Shown in pieces: positions 28,116 through 36,805 of a stretch of DNA of 64,000 nucleotides. The translations under genes and the position numbers were made by a program. The notes beneath the pieces are model-generated. The model was not told the DNA's origin. It saw nothing but the letters and a program-made list of their open reading frames with translations, and ran no database searches. Source of the stretch: Rhodoplanes sp. Z2-YC6860 (lineage in GTDB: Bacteria; Pseudomonadota; Alphaproteobacteria; Rhizobiales; Xanthobacteraceae); contig NZ_CP007440.1 of NCBI RefSeq assembly GCF_001579845.1, positions 4,362,029 to 4,426,028 of the forward strand, written 5' to 3'. Every line of letters begins with the position of its first letter. Position 1 is the first letter of the stretch.

Positions 28116-31100
28116 ATGAATCTGTCCAAGTTTTTTATCGATCGTCCGATTTTTGCCGGTGTTCTTTCGGTCCTGATCTTTCTCTCAGGCCTCCTGGCGC
28201 TGCGCGTCATGCCGATCTCCGAATATCCGGAGGTCGTGCCGCCGCAGGTCGTGGTGCGCGCCAATTTCCCGGGCGCCAATCCGAAGGTCATTGCCGAAAC
28301 CGTCGCCACGCCGATCGAGGAGCAGATCAACGGCGTCGACGGCATGCTCTATATGTTCAGCCAGGCGACCAGCGACGGGCTGATGACGCTGACCGTCACC
28401 TTCAAGCTCGGCACCGATCCCGACAAGGCACAGCAGCTCGTGCAGAACCGCGTCTCGCAGGCCGAGCCGCGGCTGCCGCCCGAGGTGCAGACGCTCGGCG
28501 TCACCACGGTGAAGAGCTCGCCCGACCTGACCATGGTGGTGCACCTGCTGTCGCCCAACGGCCGCTATGACATGACGTACCTCCGCAACTACGCGGTGCT
28601 GAACGTCAAGGACCGGCTGGCGCGGATCGACGGCGTCGGTCAGGTGCAGCTGTTCGGTTCAGGCGACTATTCGATGCGCATCTGGCTCGACCCGCAGAAG
28701 GTCGCCGAGCGCGGCCTGTCGGCGAGCGACATCGTCCGCGAGATCCGGGCGCAGAACGTCCAGGCCGCCGGCGGCTTCGTCGGCGCCTCGCCCAACCGGA
28801 TCGGCATCGACCTGCAGCTTGCGCTCAACGCGCAAGGGCGGCTGCAAAGCGAGGAAGAATTCGCCGACATCGTCGTCAAGACCGGCGCCAATGGCGAGGT
28901 CACGCGGTTACGCGACGTATCGCGGATCGAGCTCGGCGCCGCCGAATACGCGCTGCGCTCGCTGCTCGACAACAAGTCGGCCGTGGCCATCCCGATCTTC
29001 CAATCGCCCGGCTCGAACGCCCTTTCAATCTCAGACAATGTTCGCGCCACCATGGCGGAACTCAAAAAGAACATGCCCGAAGGCATGGACTATTCGATCG
29101 TTTATGACCCGACGCAGTTCGTGCGCGCCTCGATCGAGGCCGTGATCCACACGCTGCTCGAGGCCATCGCGCTGGTCGTGCTGGTGGTGATCCTGTTCCT
29201 GCAGACATGGCGGGCCTCGATCATCCCGCTTCTTGCTGTTCCGGTTTCGACAATCGGCACCTTCGCGGTGATGTATCTGTTCGGCTTCTCCATCAACGCG
29301 CTGAGCCTGTTCGGCTTGGTGCTGGCGATCGGCATCGTGGTCGACGACGCCATCGTGGTGGTCGAGAATGTCGAGCGCAACATCGAGAACGGGCTGTCAG
29401 CCCGCGAGGCCACGTACCGCGCCATGCGCGAGGTGTCGGGGCCGATCATCGCCATTGCGCTGGTGCTGGTTGCCGTCTTCGTGCCACTCGCCTTCGTCAG
29501 CGGGCTGACAGGACAGTTCTACCGACAGTTTGCTTTGACCATCGCGATCTCGACCGTGATCTCGGCGATCAACTCGTTGACGCTGTCACCGGCGCTCGCC
29601 GCGATGCTGCTGAAATCCCACGGCGAGCCGAAGGATGCGTTGACCCGCGGCATGGACCGAGCGCTTGGCTGGTTCTTCCGTGGCTTCAACCGTGCCTTCG
29701 GCTCAGGCATCAAGGCCTATAGCGGCGCGGTTGGCGGTGTGATTTCGCGCAAGGCCGTGGTGATGGGCGTCTACCTGATCCTGGCTGGCGTCACCTTCGG
29801 CCTGTTCAGGACCGTGCCGGGCGGCTTCGTGCCGCCTCAGGACAAGCAATATCTGGTTGGCTTCGCGCAGCTGCCGGACGGCGCCACCATCGACCGCACC
29901 GAAGACGTCATCCGCCGCATGAGCGACATCGCGCTCAAAACGCCTGGCGTTGAATCAGCCGTGGCGTTTCCCGGTCTGTCGATCAACGGTTTCACCAACA
30001 GCCCCAATTCCGGCATTGTGTTTGCGACCTTGAAGCCGTTCGAAGAGCGCAAGAGCAAGGACCTCAGCGGGCCTGCGATCGCAGCCCAGCTGAATCAGAA
30101 GTATGCCAGCATCAAGGAGGCGTTCATCGCCATGTTCCCGCCGCCCCCCGTGCAGGGGCTCGGCACCATCGGCGGCTTCAAGCTGCAGATCGAGGACCGC
30201 GCCGGTCTCGGCTACACGGCGCTGAATGACGCCACCAAGGCGTTCATGGCCAAGGCCGCGACCACGCCGGAATTGGCCGGATTGTTCACCAGCTATCAGG
30301 TCAACGTGCCGCAGCTCTATGCCGACCTCGACCGCACCAAGGCGCGGCAGCTCGGCGTTGCGGTGACCGACGTATTCGACACGCTGCAGATCTATCTCGG
30401 CTCGCTCTATGTGAACGACTTCAACAAGTTCGGCCGGGTCTATTCGGTGCGGGTGCAGGCCGACGCGCAGTTCCGCGAGAACGCCGATGACGTCGGCAAG
30501 CTCAAGGTTCGTTCCAACACCGGCGAGATGGTGCCGCTCGCAGCTCTTTTGAGGGTCAGTCAGACCTCGGGGCCGGAGCGCGCCATGCGCTACAACGGAT
30601 TCTTGTCGGCCGACATCAACGGCAATGCGGCGCCGGGCTACTCGTCAGGCCAGGCCCAAGAGGCGGTGAACCGCATCGCTGCGGAAACGCTGCCGCGCGG
30701 CTTCAGCTTCGAATGGACCGAGCTGACTTATCAGGACATCCTCGCCGGCAGTTCAGGTCTGGTTGTCTATCCGATTGCGATCCTGCTGGTGTTTCTGGTG
30801 CTCGCGGCACTCTACGAGAGCCTCGTCTTGCCGCTCTCGATCCTCATGATCGTGCCGATGGGGCTGCTCGCCGCCATGACCGGTGTCTGGCTCACGGCCG
30901 GCGACAACAACGTCTTCACCCAGATTGGGCTGATCGTGTTGGTGGGATTGTCGGCGAAGAACGCCATTCTGATCGTCGAGTTCGCCCGCGAACTGGAATT
31001 TGCCGGCCGCACGCCGCTCGAGGCGGCGATCGCCGCGAGCAGGCTCAGGCTCCGTCCGATCCTGATGACGTCGCTGGCCTTCGTGATGGGCGTGGTGCCG

Positions 31101-31301
31101 CTGGTGATCTCGACCGGTGCCGGCGCCGAGATGCGCCATGCCATGGGCATCGCTGTGTTCGCCGGCATGATCGGCGTGACGCTGTTCGGCATCTTCCTCA
31201 CGCCGGTGTTCTACGTGCTGCTGCGGCAGCTCTCCGGCAACCGGCCGCTGAAGCAGCACGGCGAGGCGCAGCAACATCACGACGATCTGGTGCTGTCGTA
31301 G
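28116..31301 (+). CDS. RND multidrug efflux permease (HAE1 family, MexF/AcrB-like)
   Basis: A 1061-residue inner-membrane pump with 12 helices and two large periplasmic loops. FIDRPIFAGVLSVLIFLSGLLALRVMPISEYPEVVPPQVVV is the family start. The fourth helix contains LAIGIVVDDAIVVVENVERN with the two proton-relay aspartates, and the partner Lys in LVGLSAKNAILIVEFARE. The short periplasmic motif of the MexF group (PPPPVQGLGTIGGFKLQIEDR) is visible. No outer-membrane channel gene follows, so it must share a TolC-like protein encoded elsewhere. Substrates unknown; drugs or plant aromatics are possible. Confidence 0.96.
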   Translation: MNLSKFFIDRPIFAGVLSVLIFLSGLLALRVMPISEYPEVVPPQVVVRANFPGANPKVIAETVATPIEEQINGVDGMLYMFSQATSDGLMTLTVTFKLGTDPDKAQQLVQNRVSQAEPRLPPEVQTLGVTTVKSSPDLTMVVHLLSPNGRYDMTYLRNYAVLNVKDRLARIDGVGQVQLFGSGDYSMRIWLDPQKVAERGLSASDIVREIRAQNVQAAGGFVGASPNRIGIDLQLALNAQGRLQSEEEFADIVVKTGANGEVTRLRDVSRIELGAAEYALRSLLDNKSAVAIPIFQSPGSNALSISDNVRATMAELKKNMPEGMDYSIVYDPTQFVRASIEAVIHTLLEAIALVVLVVILFLQTWRASIIPLLAVPVSTIGTFAVMYLFGFSINALSLFGLVLAIGIVVDDAIVVVENVERNIENGLSAREATYRAMREVSGPIIAIALVLVAVFVPLAFVSGLTGQFYRQFALTIAISTVISAINSLTLSPALAAMLLKSHGEPKDALTRGMDRALGWFFRGFNRAFGSGIKAYSGAVGGVISRKAVVMGVYLILAGVTFGLFRTVPGGFVPPQDKQYLVGFAQLPDGATIDRTEDVIRRMSDIALKTPGVESAVAFPGLSINGFTNSPNSGIVFATLKPFEERKSKDLSGPAIAAQLNQKYASIKEAFIAMFPPPPVQGLGTIGGFKLQIEDRAGLGYTALNDATKAFMAKAATTPELAGLFTSYQVNVPQLYADLDRTKARQLGVAVTDVFDTLQIYLGSLYVNDFNKFGRVYSVRVQADAQFRENADDVGKLKVRSNTGEMVPLAALLRVSQTSGPERAMRYNGFLSADINGNAAPGYSSGQAQEAVNRIAAETLPRGFSFEWTELTYQDILAGSSGLVVYPIAILLVFLVLAALYESLVLPLSILMIVPMGLLAAMTGVWLTAGDNNVFTQIGLIVLVGLSAKNAILIVEFARELEFAGRTPLEAAIAASRLRLRPILMTSLAFVMGVVPLVISTGAGAEMRHAMGIAVFAGMIGVTLFGIFLTPVFYVLLRQLSGNRPLKQHGEAQQHHDDLVLS

Positions 31302-31337
31302 AGCCGGGGCAGGGCGCGGCCGATCTTATTGCCGGAT

Positions 31338-31871
31338 TCAGAAGGCTGCTTGTCGGTTCCGCTCCCAGTCGGACCTGACCACGGTGCCTTCGAGATTCGC
31401 GACCTGCTTGTCGACAAAGGCAAGGATCTCCTCGTCCGACTTCAACAGATCGATGTCCGTGCGGCACGGCTGCGGGACGTGCCATTTCGTGTCGATGAAC
31501 ACTTCCAGCCGGTTGCCTTCGGGGTCACGGAAATAGCAGGAGATTGCATTGCCGTGCGACACCGGCCCAAGCTCGGTGATCGGCTCTTTCTTGAGAGCGA
31601 GATAAGTCTGCCGAAGAGCTTCCAAGCTCGGCGCTCGGAAGGACAGTTGCTGAATCATGTTGTAGGCCAAGTCCGCAGGCCGGCCGCTCGCAAACACGAC
31701 CTGATGATGCTCGCTCGGGTCGAGGGTGAGGAACGCGATCTCGCGCCCATCGGGATACACGTCGCGGTCGGACACCACGAGCCCAAGCACGCGCGTGTAG
31801 AAATCCACCATACGCGGAAGGTCGGCGACAAAGATACCGACATGCGCAAATGAAAGCTTCGTGTCTCGCAT
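31338..31871 (-). CDS. VOC/glyoxalase-family dioxygenase-like protein
   Basis: A 177-residue single-repeat vicinal oxygen chelate protein. The beta-alpha-beta unit starts KLSFAHVGIFVADLPRMVDFYTRVLGLVVSD, with a metal-ligand His at about residue 10; EHHQVVF supplies a central His, and ISCYFRDPEGNRLEVFIDTKWHV ends with the Glu ligand. This pattern fits extradiol ring-cleavage enzymes or glyoxalases. It converges with the RND gene and lies next to a CoA ligase of the presumed hydroxycinnamate region, so an aromatic ring-cleavage role is reasonable but not shown. Confidence 0.8.
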   Translation of the reverse strand: MRDTKLSFAHVGIFVADLPRMVDFYTRVLGLVVSDRDVYPDGREIAFLTLDPSEHHQVVFASGRPADLAYNMIQQLSFRAPSLEALRQTYLALKKEPITELGPVSHGNAISCYFRDPEGNRLEVFIDTKWHVPQPCRTDIDLLKSDEEILAFVDKQVANLEGTVVRSDWERNRQAAF

Positions 31872-31957
31872 GGATCACCCGTTGAATGGATGCTCCGGAT
31901 GTTGCCGGAAACAGCAAGACGGGTCGAGAGGCTTGCTGGGCCAGGAGACTTGCCGGG

Positions 31958-33517
31958 TTAGGACACTTGCCGGTCGCGGCCCTGCCAGTAAGGCGCCCGC
32001 AGGGCCTTCTTGTCGATCTTGCCGTTGAACAGCCGCGGCAGGCTTTCGACGAAGTCGACGGTTCTGGGCTTCTTGTAGCTCGCAATCCGCGTGCGCGCGT
32101 ACTCGATCAGTTCGGCTTCGCTCGAACTTTTGCCCTGCCGCATCTGCACGCAGGCTTTCACAGACTCGCCCCAGACCTGGTCGGGCACGGCGATGACCGC
32201 GACCTCGGCCACGTCGGGGTGCGAGCGCAGCGCCTCCTCGACCTCCCAGGAATAGATGTTCTCGCCGCCCGAGATGATCATGTCCTTCTTGCGGTCCACC
32301 ACGTAGATGAACTGGCTCTTGTCTGCGAAACCCAAGTCCTGGGTGTGCATCCAGCCGTCGCGGACGATCTCGGCGGTGAGCACGTTCTTGTTCCAGTAGC
32401 CGCTCATGACGGTCGGCGAACGAATGATGATCTCGCCGATCTCGCCCGGCTCGCAGGTGGTGCCGTCATCGCGCACGATCTTGATCTCGTTGCCCATCAG
32501 CGGCTGTCCGGCTGACGCGAGCCGCCTGCGCTGATCCTGCGAACCGTCCAGCAAATGCTCATGCGGCTTCAGGATCGTGCCGCAAAGACACTCCGTCATG
32601 CCGTAGACCTGGGCGAAGATCGGTCCCATCCGGTCGAGCGCGCGACGGAGCAGGGGAACGGGCATCGGGGCCGACGCATAGTGCACGATGCGAAGGGTGC
32701 TGACGTCGTAGGTCTTGGTGTCGAGCACATCGAGCATGCGCTGGATCATCAGCGGCGCGAAATGCGCGGCTGTCACCTTCTCGCGTTCGATCGTTTGAAG
32801 GATGTCCTCGGGATCGAAGGCGGTCTTCAGCACCACGGACGAGCCCATCATGCTGAAGTTCATCTGCTCGATCTTGCCGCCCAGATGAAACAGCGGCATC
32901 ACGACCAGCGCCTTGTCCTTCGAGGTCGTGCCGCATTCGTGCGATAGCATCCGCACGCCTTCGACCATGGCGGCATGGCTGATCATGACGCCTTTGGACC
33001 CGCCGGTCGTGCCGCTCGTGTACATCAGGTAGGCCATGTCGCCGGCCGATGGCGCCGTCGCCGGTTCCTCGGCGTTGGCCTCGGCGATCAGTTGCTCGTA
33101 GCTCAATTGCTCGTTGGCGCCGCCGTCGATACCGATACGGATGCGGATGCTGCCGACCTGCGCCGCAATGGCCTGCGCCTCCTTGGCGAAATCCTTGGCG
33201 AAGATCAGAATCGCCGGCTGGCTGTCCTGGCAGATTGCCGCCAATTCAGCCTGGGCGAGCCGGCTGTTGAGGTTGATCGCGACGAAGCCCGCGACCTCGC
33301 AGGCGCCAAAAATCTCGACGTACTCGCTGCAATTTCGCGCCAGGATTGCGACGCGCTCATGCTTCTTCAGGCCCTGCGCCAGCAGCGCGTTGGCGAGCCG
33401 GAATATCCGCGCGGCCTGCTCGGCAAACGTGAAAGTCCGGCCTTCGAACTGCAGCGCAAGCTGGTCGCCGTAGAGCGCACGTCCGCGCTTGATCAGATCC
33501 CCACACGTCAATGACAT
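31958..33517 (-). CDS. AMP-dependent acyl-CoA synthetase, probable aromatic-acid / feruloyl-CoA ligase
   Basis: A 519-residue ANL-family ligase that activates a carboxylic acid with ATP and CoA. The P-loop is YLMYTSGTTGGSKGVM, then VYGMTECLCGTI, SGYWNKNVLT.IVRDGWMHTQDLGF, DRKKDMIISGGENIYSWEVEE and the C-terminal LPRLFNGKIDKKALR with the catalytic Lys. The start MSLTCGDLIKRG at 33517 has AGGAAGG upstream; a longer frame to 33628 lacks support. Next to an IclR regulator and, across it, a hydroxycinnamoyl-CoA hydratase/lyase-like gene, so the likely substrate is ferulate or p-coumarate (inference). Confidence 0.87.
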   Translation of the reverse strand: MSLTCGDLIKRGRALYGDQLALQFEGRTFTFAEQAARIFRLANALLAQGLKKHERVAILARNCSEYVEIFGACEVAGFVAINLNSRLAQAELAAICQDSQPAILIFAKDFAKEAQAIAAQVGSIRIRIGIDGGANEQLSYEQLIAEANAEEPATAPSAGDMAYLMYTSGTTGGSKGVMISHAAMVEGVRMLSHECGTTSKDKALVVMPLFHLGGKIEQMNFSMMGSSVVLKTAFDPEDILQTIEREKVTAAHFAPLMIQRMLDVLDTKTYDVSTLRIVHYASAPMPVPLLRRALDRMGPIFAQVYGMTECLCGTILKPHEHLLDGSQDQRRRLASAGQPLMGNEIKIVRDDGTTCEPGEIGEIIIRSPTVMSGYWNKNVLTAEIVRDGWMHTQDLGFADKSQFIYVVDRKKDMIISGGENIYSWEVEEALRSHPDVAEVAVIAVPDQVWGESVKACVQMRQGKSSSEAELIEYARTRIASYKKPRTVDFVESLPRLFNGKIDKKALRAPYWQGRDRQVS

Positions 33518-33539
33518 GAGATGCACGTCCTTCCTGCCT

Positions 33540-34376
33540 CTAACGCTCCCGCGAAACCCAGCCGGTCGGCACCGCGCCCGACGCAAGCCGCATCTCGATC
33601 TGCTTCGCCGCCTCGCGCAGCGGGCCAAGGCAGCGTTTGATCTCTGCGGCTTTGATGGATGAAGTCGAAATCCAGTTGGCGTTTACAACACTCGCGACCG
33701 TCCCATCCTTGTTGCGGACCGGCACCGCGACGCCGACAATCCCAGGTGTCATCTCGCCGCGATTGAGCGCGTAGCCTTGCTCGCGGACTTCCGTGATCTC
33801 GCGGCGAAGTATGGCTGCCGAGGTCACTGTCTCTTTGGTATGCGCGACGCGGCGCACCGATGCGAGATATTCCTCAAGTTTGGTGTCGGAGAGACCGGCG
33901 AGCAGCACCTTGCCCATCGATCCCGCATATGCCGGCTGCCGTGCCCCGATCGAAATGAAAAACCCGAACAGCTTTTGCGAGAAGACCGAGCCGAGACAAA
34001 GCGTCTCGTTGTTGTCGAACACGGCGAAATGCGCCGCCGCATCGGTTGCTTCGGAGAGCCGTTGCAGGATGGGCTCGACGAATTCTTCGAGACGCGCCGA
34101 TGATACGAAGGCGTAGCCCAGTTCCAGAATGCGAGGCAGAGGATAGAACCACTCGTTCTCGGAGCCGACATAGCCGAGCGATTTCAGCGTCAGCAGATAG
34201 CGCCGCGCGGACGCTCGCGTCATGCCGGTCTTCGCCGCGACTTCGCTGATCCGCATCTTTGGCTGATCGCGATCGAACGCGCGCGCGACCTTGAGCCCGC
34301 GTGCCAGCGATTCTGAAAACCAGGCGGCCTTCTCGGTCAACGCATTCCTCCCGGCGCCCGCGATTGACAGCGCCAT
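33540..34376 (-). CDS. IclR-family transcriptional regulator (PcaR/PobR-like)
   Basis: A 278-residue regulator with an N-terminal winged helix (about 22-80: SESLARGLKVARAFDRDQPKMRISEVAAKTGMTRASARRYLLTLKSLGYVG) and a C-terminal GAF-like IclR effector domain (about 100-265: LSEATDAAAHFAVFDNNETLCLGSV, then RQPAYAGSMGKVLLAGLSD and GYALNRGEMTPGIVGVAVPVRNKDG). The RARRYLLTL-type helix resembles PcaU/PcaR/PobR, regulators of aromatic catabolism. Start at 34376. It is divergent from the hydratase/lyase gene, and two overlapping inverted repeats lie in the shared 78-base gap. Confidence 0.92.
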   Translation of the reverse strand: MALSIAGAGRNALTEKAAWFSESLARGLKVARAFDRDQPKMRISEVAAKTGMTRASARRYLLTLKSLGYVGSENEWFYPLPRILELGYAFVSSARLEEFVEPILQRLSEATDAAAHFAVFDNNETLCLGSVFSQKLFGFFISIGARQPAYAGSMGKVLLAGLSDTKLEEYLASVRRVAHTKETVTSAAILRREITEVREQGYALNRGEMTPGIVGVAVPVRNKDGTVASVVNANWISTSSIKAAEIKRCLGPLREAAKQIEMRLASGAVPTGWVSRER

Positions 34377-34400
34377 CTTGTACAGCGATGATCTGATATA

Positions 34401-34424
34401 GCACAAGTGTGCGATAAACGCACA
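34401..34424 (+). promoter_or_regulatory. Overlapping inverted repeats in the IclR / hydratase-lyase divergent region
   Basis: GCACA-AG-TGTGC (34401-34412) overlaps TGTGCG-ATAAA-CGCACA (34408-34424). Both have perfect arms. They share the half-site TGTGC/GCACA and sit between divergent starts at 34376 and 34455, the expected place for an IclR operator. Confidence 0.68.
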
Positions 34425-34454
34425 ATAGTCAAAACACAAGAAAGGCGCTTCGTC

Positions 34455-35273
34455 ATGACGTTCGACACCATCCTGGTGGACATCGCCGACGGCATTGCCA
34501 CGGTCACGCTCAACCGTCCGAAGAAGAAGAACGCGATGAATCCGGCGTTGCATCGCGATATGACGAAAGCGCTCGACATGCTGCGCTACGACGCCTCCGC
34601 GCGCGTCGTGATGATCACCGGCGCCGGCGACGCGTTCTGCGGCGGCATGGACCTCAAGGAGTTCTTCACCGACCTTAAGGACGACCCGGTCGAATACGAT
34701 CGCATCACCCGCATGGCCGTGGAATGGCGCGGGCGCACGCTGCGCTATTATCCGAAGCCCACGGTGGCGGTGATCAACGGTTTCTGCTTTGGCGGGGCGT
34801 TCTCGATCGTCGAGGGTTGCGATCTCGCGATCGCGGCGGAGGAAGCGACCTTTGGCTTGTCCGAAATCAACTTCAAACTGTTTCCCGGCGGTTCGGTCAG
34901 CAAGTCGCTCGCCAACCTGATGCGGCCGCGCGACGCGCTCTGGTACGGCATGACCGGCGAGCCGTTCAACGGCATCGTCGCGGCGGAGATCGGCTTCATC
35001 AACAAGGCGTTTCCTGCGGCGAAGCTCCGCGAAGAGGCCCGCAAGCTCGGGCTCAATCTGGCGCAGAAAGACCCGTGGGCGCTCAAGGCCACCAAGGACG
35101 GCTACCGCAACTCGCTCGACATGGGCTGGGACGCCGCCATGGACTATTCCAGCGCCAAGGAGATGGAATTGGTGCTTCGCCAGGGCGACAAGTTCCGCAA
35201 GGAAGGCATCGGCGACTTCCTCAAGGGCGAATACCGGCCTGGCTTGGAAAGCCACGGCTCGGCGCGCGGTTAG
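34455..35273 (+). CDS. Hydroxycinnamoyl-CoA hydratase/lyase-like enoyl-CoA hydratase (feruloyl-CoA type)
   Basis: A 272-residue crotonase-fold enzyme. Residues VTLNRPKKKNAM, then GGMDLKEFF, NGFCFGGAFSIVEGCDLAIAAEEATFGLSEINF and a C-terminal DYSSAK follow the pattern of bacterial p-hydroxycinnamoyl-CoA hydratase-lyase (Fcs/Ech pathway), which turns feruloyl-CoA into vanillin and acetyl-CoA. The general-base Glu in LSEIN and the Ser after FGGAF are kept, but the Tyr of the usual MDLKEYF is Phe here. Start at 34455 follows AAAGAAAGG; the frame reaches 34407. First gene of a likely operon with the MaoC-like gene. Confidence 0.8.
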   Translation: MTFDTILVDIADGIATVTLNRPKKKNAMNPALHRDMTKALDMLRYDASARVVMITGAGDAFCGGMDLKEFFTDLKDDPVEYDRITRMAVEWRGRTLRYYPKPTVAVINGFCFGGAFSIVEGCDLAIAAEEATFGLSEINFKLFPGGSVSKSLANLMRPRDALWYGMTGEPFNGIVAAEIGFINKAFPAAKLREEARKLGLNLAQKDPWALKATKDGYRNSLDMGWDAAMDYSSAKEMELVLRQGDKFRKEGIGDFLKGEYRPGLESHGSARG

Positions 35274-35286
35274 GGAGCCCGCGCCG

Positions 35287-35733
35287 GTGTTCTTTCACCA
35301 ACTGGAGATCGGCAGTGAGTTCGTCGGCAGCGGTCGCACCTTGACCGAGGCCGATCTGTCGATCGCCTGCATGGTGAGCGGCGATTGGCATCCGATCCAC
35401 TCCGATGAATCGTATGCCAAGAGCCGCGGACTGCGTGGCCGGCTGTTTCACGGCTCGTTCGGCATCTTCATCGCCACCGGGATGGCGACCACGCTGCCGA
35501 AATTCAGCGACGAGGTGGTGGGCGCAACCGGCATCCGCGAATGGACCTACCGGGCGCCGCTGTTCGTCGGCGACACCGTCCACGTGAAATCGACCATCCT
35601 CAACAAGCGCGTCACGTCCGATGGCCGCCGCGCGGTCATCGAACGAACGCTCGCGCTGATCAACCAGAGCGCGGCGGTCGTCCAGGAGGGCATTGCCGGC
35701 AGCATGGTTCGGCTGGCTTCAAACAGCAGCTGA
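35287..35733 (+). CDS. MaoC-like hotdog-fold dehydratase
   Basis: A 148-residue protein with the hydratase-2 / MaoC hotdog fold. The motif SGDWHPIHSDESYAKSRGLRGRLFHGSFGIFIATGM contains the catalytic Asp and His of the family (D-x-x-P-x-H). GTG start at 35287, 13 bases after the hydratase/lyase stop, so it is cotranscribed. It probably hydrates an unsaturated CoA ester in the same pathway. Length is normal for stand-alone MaoC domain proteins. Substrate is not visible. Confidence 0.88.
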   Translation: MFFHQLEIGSEFVGSGRTLTEADLSIACMVSGDWHPIHSDESYAKSRGLRGRLFHGSFGIFIATGMATTLPKFSDEVVGATGIREWTYRAPLFVGDTVHVKSTILNKRVTSDGRRAVIERTLALINQSAAVVQEGIAGSMVRLASNSS

Positions 35734-35793
35734 CGCAATCCAAACAACCGCCCGCGGAAGTCGGGCGGATCGATAAAACCACGGGAGCGAAAC

Positions 35794-36771
35794 ATGAAGC
35801 GGGGACTTTTCTTCTGCATTGCCACCTGGGCAATGCTGGTGTCCGGTGCGGCCGCTGCCCAGCAGGTGGCCGGTTATCCGAGCCGTCAGGTGCGCATCGT
35901 CGTGCCGTATCCGGCTGGCGGTCCGACCGATCTGATCGCACGCATACTCGCGCAGAAGCTCGGCGAACGGATGGGCCAGAGCTTCTATGTCGAGAACATC
36001 GGCGGCGCGAGCGGCGCGGTCGGCGCGGGTCAGGTGGCGCAAGCCGCACCCGACGGCCATACGCTCTTGGTCGTCACCAACGATTTCGCCGTGGCATCGG
36101 TCACCAACGCCAAGCTGCCATACGATCCGGTCAAGAACTTCGCGCCGGTCACCATCATCGCGTCTTCGCCGCAGGTCGTCGCGGTGCATCCGGATGTACC
36201 AGCCAAGACCATGAAAGAGATGGTCGACATGATCCATGCGGCGCCCGACAAGTACAACTATGCCGCCATGGGCATCGGCTTCGGCCAGCTCTCCGCCGAA
36301 CGGCTTTTCAAGCTCGGCCTGAAGCTCGACAGCCTGCCGCGGGTGCCGTTCAACGGAGCGGCGCCAGCGGTGAATTCGGCGCTGGCCGGGCAAACTCCCA
36401 TCATCATTCTCGGTCTGCCGCCGATTGCGCCGCATCTGACGTCGCACAAGCTCCGCGCCATCGCGGTCAGCAGCCCGACCCGCAGCCAGGCGTTTCCCGA
36501 TGTTCCGACCTTCGCGGAATCCGGCATCGCCCATCAAGAATCGGAACTGCAGATCGGTCTTGTCGCGCCGGCTGGGACCCCGCCAGCAATCGTCACGGCC
36601 CTCCAGAAACGCGTCGCCGAAATCGTCGCCTTGCCCGATGTGAAGTCGAGCCTCGACACCTTCAGCTTCCAGGCGGTCGCGAGCACGCCTGAGCAATATG
36701 CCGCCCAGATCAAGGATGACATCGCGGTCTGGGGCAAGGTGATGAAGGACGCCAACATCCCGGTCAATTGA
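35794..36771 (+). CDS. Bug-family substrate-binding protein
   Basis: A 325-residue exported protein with signal peptide MKRGLFFCIATWAMLVSGAAA (cleavage near AA-QQ). The Bug core is YPSRQVRIVVPYPAGGPTDLIARILAQKLGERMGQSFYVENIGGASGAVGAGQVAQAAPDGHT and, later, VPFNGAAPAVNSALAGQTPIIILGLPP. It follows the MaoC gene by 60 bases and precedes a second Bug gene, so the pair may serve one aromatic-acid uptake system. No TctA or TctB gene is present in the window. The ligand is likely an aromatic carboxylate (inference from neighbours). Confidence 0.93.
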   Translation: MKRGLFFCIATWAMLVSGAAAAQQVAGYPSRQVRIVVPYPAGGPTDLIARILAQKLGERMGQSFYVENIGGASGAVGAGQVAQAAPDGHTLLVVTNDFAVASVTNAKLPYDPVKNFAPVTIIASSPQVVAVHPDVPAKTMKEMVDMIHAAPDKYNYAAMGIGFGQLSAERLFKLGLKLDSLPRVPFNGAAPAVNSALAGQTPIIILGLPPIAPHLTSHKLRAIAVSSPTRSQAFPDVPTFAESGIAHQESELQIGLVAPAGTPPAIVTALQKRVAEIVALPDVKSSLDTFSFQAVASTPEQYAAQIKDDIAVWGKVMKDANIPVN

Positions 36772-36805
36772 CGCGGGCGGCGGTCATCAAGACGGGGAGG
36801 GCGAG

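Noticed and set aside
33629-35255. N-terminal extension of the IclR frame up to 35255
   Set aside because: The extra residues are antisense to the hydratase/lyase gene; the IclR domain starts at 34376.
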